Positions 4,584 to 6,510 of a stretch of 6,510 bases of DNA are shown here, one piece after another. Source of the DNA: an uncultured Selenomonadales bacterium (lineage in GTDB: Bacteria > Bacillota > Negativicutes > Selenomonadales > Selenomonadaceae). Under the pieces are notes generated by a model. That model was given only the letters and a program-made list of their open reading frames with translations, did no database searches and was not told the origin of the DNA. Location: the NCBI GenBank assembly GCA_946543495.1, contig CAMNLS010000074.1, positions 1 through 6,510 on the forward strand, given 5' to 3'. Numbering within the stretch: position 1 is the first letter of the stretch; each line of letters begins with the position of its first letter. Made by a program: the position numbers and the translations under genes.

Positions 4584-5741
4584 TCACATTAAGCTTAAAA
4601 CGCGATCTTGAGGATTTAAACTGGTAATGATTTTCTTCAATCTACTATTACGTTCATGCCCCTCTAACCAAGCTTCGACATCAATTAAAGCGTCACTGTT
4701 GTCCGCGAGACGATAGCGAGTGCTTCTTTGCTCTTCAGCTTCGTTAGCATTGAAATTTATCTTCGGCTCGTCGAAATTTAGTAAAAACTTCTTAGAGCTT
4801 AAATCTTCTGGCGTTATGTTACTAAGATACGGAATGTAAGAAGCGTCATTATTTTCGCAAGCCCTTATAAACTCTTTGCAAGCCTTTCTTATATTCGTGG
4901 CAAATTTTTCATGACGTTGGGGATTTGCTTTTGGCTCGTCGAAGTTGAACGCGTACTTCCCTGAAACTAAATCTTTCGGCGTCGTGTTGTTGAGGTAGGG
5001 AATGTACGTAGAAATTCTGTAGTTTGATTGCAGATTTGTAACGAGTAAAACCGGCGTTCCTAAAGCTAAACAAGGCAAGGCGGCATGAAGTCGACTCGTT
5101 ACGACAAGTGACGCACCCTGATAAAGTTTTAAAAGCTTTTCAATCAAAGCGTGCCGTTGAGTCCATGTCATTTGCGGAACAGGCGTATTTTCGGAAAAGA
5201 ATGGAACTAACTTTCTAGGATCATGTGAGATAACAACGACTTCCTTTTTTGTGTTAGCCTTTACAAAATCGATAACGGATTCGTGTACGTCTGACAAAAC
5301 AATTTTTCCATGCTGAGGAATATCTTTGAAAGGCTCAAGCGTTAAGGTTATGCACCCAGATAAATACGACGGTATTTCGGAATCTTCAAGTATCTTTAAT
5401 GTGCCTTCGTCGCGGCAACCGATCGGTGAAATGTCCTTCAACCATTTCTTGCCGTAATCGTCCATAATGTATTTAAGATTATTTGTATGATAAAAGGTGT
5501 CGAAATGAATTGATATGGGAAGCACCTTTAAAAATGGAGACGGCGGCCAATTAAGAGGACGATGCATGTACCAACCAGCAAAGATAGCCGCGATTTTCTC
5601 TCCAGTCTCTGTATAAAAGCTGTCGAGATGTTCTCTGTCAACAATATAATCGACGTGCGGCAAAAATCTTTCCATTGCATAGGATTGAACATCATCGCCG
5701 ATATTATTCGTATCCTTATAGATAATTAAGCCATACTTCAT
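4584..5741 (-). CDS. Polysaccharide pyruvyl transferase family protein
   Basis: A 385-residue protein resembling the polysaccharide pyruvyl transferase family (CsaB/WcaK type), which transfers pyruvate from phosphoenolpyruvate to sugars of surface polysaccharides. Visible motifs: N-terminal NIGDDVQSYA (13-22), SPIGCRDEGT (105-114) and the C-terminal-domain signature VTSRLHAALPCLALGTPVLLV (214-234). The donor and acceptor are not determined; some family members are glycosyltransferase-like with unproven activity. GGAGGA (5754-5749) lies 7 nt before the ATG. Residues 246-273 and 302-329 are an internal duplication (19 of 28 identical) in the C-terminal part. The tail from about 330 is lower in recognisable signal. 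Base composition looks more AT-rich than the neighbouring genes, a possible sign of transfer. It sits 19 bp after the DUF2225 gene and just upstream of DUF4127, consistent with one transcript. Confidence 0.88.
   Translation of the reverse strand: MKYGLIIYKDTNNIGDDVQSYAMERFLPHVDYIVDREHLDSFYTETGEKIAAIFAGWYMHRPLNWPPSPFLKVLPISIHFDTFYHTNNLKYIMDDYGKKWLKDISPIGCRDEGTLKILEDSEIPSYLSGCITLTLEPFKDIPQHGKIVLSDVHESVIDFVKANTKKEVVVISHDPRKLVPFFSENTPVPQMTWTQRHALIEKLLKLYQGASLVVTSRLHAALPCLALGTPVLLVTNLQSNYRISTYIPYLNNTTPKDLVSGKYAFNFDEPKANPQRHEKFATNIRKACKEFIRACENNDASYIPYLSNITPEDLSSKKFLLNFDEPKINFNANEAEEQRSTRYRLADNSDALIDVEAWLEGHERNSRLKKIITSLNPQDRVLSLM
4755..4838 (-). repeat. Internal duplication in pyruvyl transferase gene, copy 2
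   Basis: Encodes residues 302-329, starting YIPYLSNITPEDL and ending NFDEPKIN. It matches copy 1 (4923-5006) at 19 of 28 residues. The two are exactly 168 bp (56 codons) apart, and the matching DNA is visibly similar (GGCTCGTCGAA and GGAATGTA recur in the plus-strand reading). Confidence 0.8.
4923..5006 (-). repeat. Internal duplication in pyruvyl transferase gene, copy 1
   Basis: Encodes residues 246-273, starting YIPYLNNTTPKDL and ending NFDEPKAN, directly after the conserved C-terminal signature of the family domain. Likely the original copy, because it follows the fold in the usual position. Confidence 0.8.
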
Positions 5742-5748
5742 TCAATGT

Positions 5749-5754
5749 TCCTCC
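5749..5754 (-). promoter_or_regulatory. Ribosome binding site of the pyruvyl transferase gene
   Basis: GGAGGA on the minus strand, 7 nt before the ATG at 5741 and within the 19-bp gap after the DUF2225 stop codon. Confidence 0.85.
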
Positions 5755-5760
5755 AAAAAA

Positions 5761-6441
5761 CTATTTTTTCTTCGCGGCGCGCATGTCGCCCCACAAATCC
5801 CGCGCCTTGTCATGAATACGCGGTTCGCGTTCACGAACAGCTTTATCGCCTATCAGCTTGGAAAGATACGTCGTGGCTTTATCTGGTTCGCCGAGCCGCT
5901 TATAAATCGCCGCAAGCAGATAGATAACGGCGTTGTCGGTCAGTTCGCCAACGGGAAAATGTTCCTTTGCCAAAGCCTCTTCGTAGTGTCCAGCTGCCCG
6001 CAAAAGAAATTCGCGTTCTTTTTCTGTGTCGCCCGCCTCGCGATAAACCCATGCCAGTTGGTGAGCGTATTTAGCTTTCTTCGACGCTTTGCCGTGAATG
6101 AGGTCTTGAAACTTCAACGCAAGTAAAAATGCCGTCGTTGCATTGTTAATCGTGCGCTCCACAACGAACGGAATTTTGATATTTTTCGTGAGCAGGACGG
6201 CGCGAAGAATCTGTAAATGACGGTCGGGGATTTTCGTTGTGAAAGTCTTTTCGTCCGCCGCGAACCCGCAATTTTCGCAGACCCAAACTGTGTAATAGTA
6301 AGGGTTGAAGTCTTTGTAGTGAACGCAGGCATCCTCGTCGCGGCTTATGACCATAATCCGCGAACGAGTTTTGACAACACGCATTGTTTGTTCGCAAATC
6401 GGGCAAGTCTTTTCGACGACAAAAGTTTTTCCAACAGCCAT
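5761..6441 (-). CDS. DUF2225 family protein (zinc-ribbon plus TPR-like helices)
   Basis: A 226-residue protein with the DUF2225 arrangement: an N-terminal zinc-ribbon-like part with CPIC (C13/C16) and CENCGF (C55/C58) separated by an aromatic stretch (NPYYYTVWVC, 46-55). A helical C-terminal half (about 95-220) has TPR-like repeats: AHQLAWVYREAGDTEKEREFLLRAAGHYEEAL and VIYLLAAIYKRLGEPDKATTYLSKLI. No signal peptide or membrane segment is seen, so it is likely cytoplasmic. The family is common in Firmicutes and lacks an assigned function; its shape suggests a protein-interaction or metal-binding role. The ATG at 6441 follows GGTGA (6450-6446) by 4 nt. That sequence overlaps the stop codon of the upstream gene, so translation is probably coupled. 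Confidence 0.9.
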   Translation of the reverse strand: MAVGKTFVVEKTCPICEQTMRVVKTRSRIMVISRDEDACVHYKDFNPYYYTVWVCENCGFAADEKTFTTKIPDRHLQILRAVLLTKNIKIPFVVERTINNATTAFLLALKFQDLIHGKASKKAKYAHQLAWVYREAGDTEKEREFLLRAAGHYEEALAKEHFPVGELTDNAVIYLLAAIYKRLGEPDKATTYLSKLIGDKAVREREPRIHDKARDLWGDMRAAKKK

Positions 6442-6445
6442 GACA

Positions 6446-6508
6446 TCACCGCAGGTATTTATTGCAAAGAGCCTTGAGCTTGTCCGCCTCCGCCTCAGCC
6501 AAGTAATC
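6446..6508 (-). CDS. C-terminal end of an unidentified upstream gene (cut by window edge)
   Basis: Of the three minus-strand frames entering from the right edge, this one reads DYLAEAEADKLKALCNKYLR and stops at TGA (6448-6446), 4 nt before the DUF2225 start codon. The residues form a charged, alanine/leucine-rich helix typical of a protein C-terminus, and the spacing fits the tight packing of the downstream genes. Only 20 residues are visible, so the protein cannot be identified. A chance open stretch remains possible. Confidence 0.5.
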   Translation of the reverse strand, partial: DYLAEAEADKLKALCNKYLR

Positions 6509-6510
6509 GG

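Noticed and set aside
5812..6477. Plus-strand frames opposite the DUF2225 gene
   Set aside because: Shadow frames of a gene with clear CxxC motifs and family-like structure.

Overview
The window looks like chromosomal DNA from a low-to-mid GC anaerobic member of the Firmicutes. A Negativicutes/Selenomonadales-type relative is my best guess. That guess rests on the short-form HisG, a Cys4 (zinc-type) ribosomal protein L28, a DUF4127 protein, a DUF2225 protein and strong GGAGG-type ribosome binding sites. It is an inference from gene content; no taxonomic marker was searched.

Layout. Left side, plus strand: the 3' two-thirds of a comM/yifB Mg-chelatase-like AAA+ ATPase (2-949), then a small secreted von Willebrand factor A (VWA) protein (1056-1805). 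Right side, minus strand and converging on the VWA gene: rpmB (1953-2144) with its own clear sigma70-type promoter. Upstream of it is a tightly packed unit read right to left: the tail of an unidentified gene (6446-6508), a DUF2225 zinc-ribbon/TPR-like protein (5761-6441), a polysaccharide pyruvyl transferase family protein (4584-5741), an exported DUF4127 protein (2922-4523) and short-form hisG (2282-2932). That unit ends at a rho-independent terminator at about 2218-2253. A second, bidirectional terminator (1907-1946) separates the converging VWA and rpmB transcripts.

Most interesting structure. Two diverged copies of an approximately 80-bp element, each able to fold into two consecutive hairpins, lie in the same orientation on either side of the VWA gene (949-1028 and about 1830-1906). 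Paired positions differ between the copies in ways that keep the pairing. The left copy is bounded by a perfect 14-bp direct repeat (935-948 and 1029-1042). Removing the element plus one repeat copy would put the comM stop codon directly on the VWA ribosome binding site, so this looks like a readable insertion event of a small non-coding element.

Other points: the DUF4127 gene probably starts at an AUU/AUC-type codon upstream of the first standard start; the pyruvyl transferase carries a 28-residue internal duplication near its C-terminus; hisG is translationally overlapped with DUF4127 rather than with other his genes, and no hisZ is visible.
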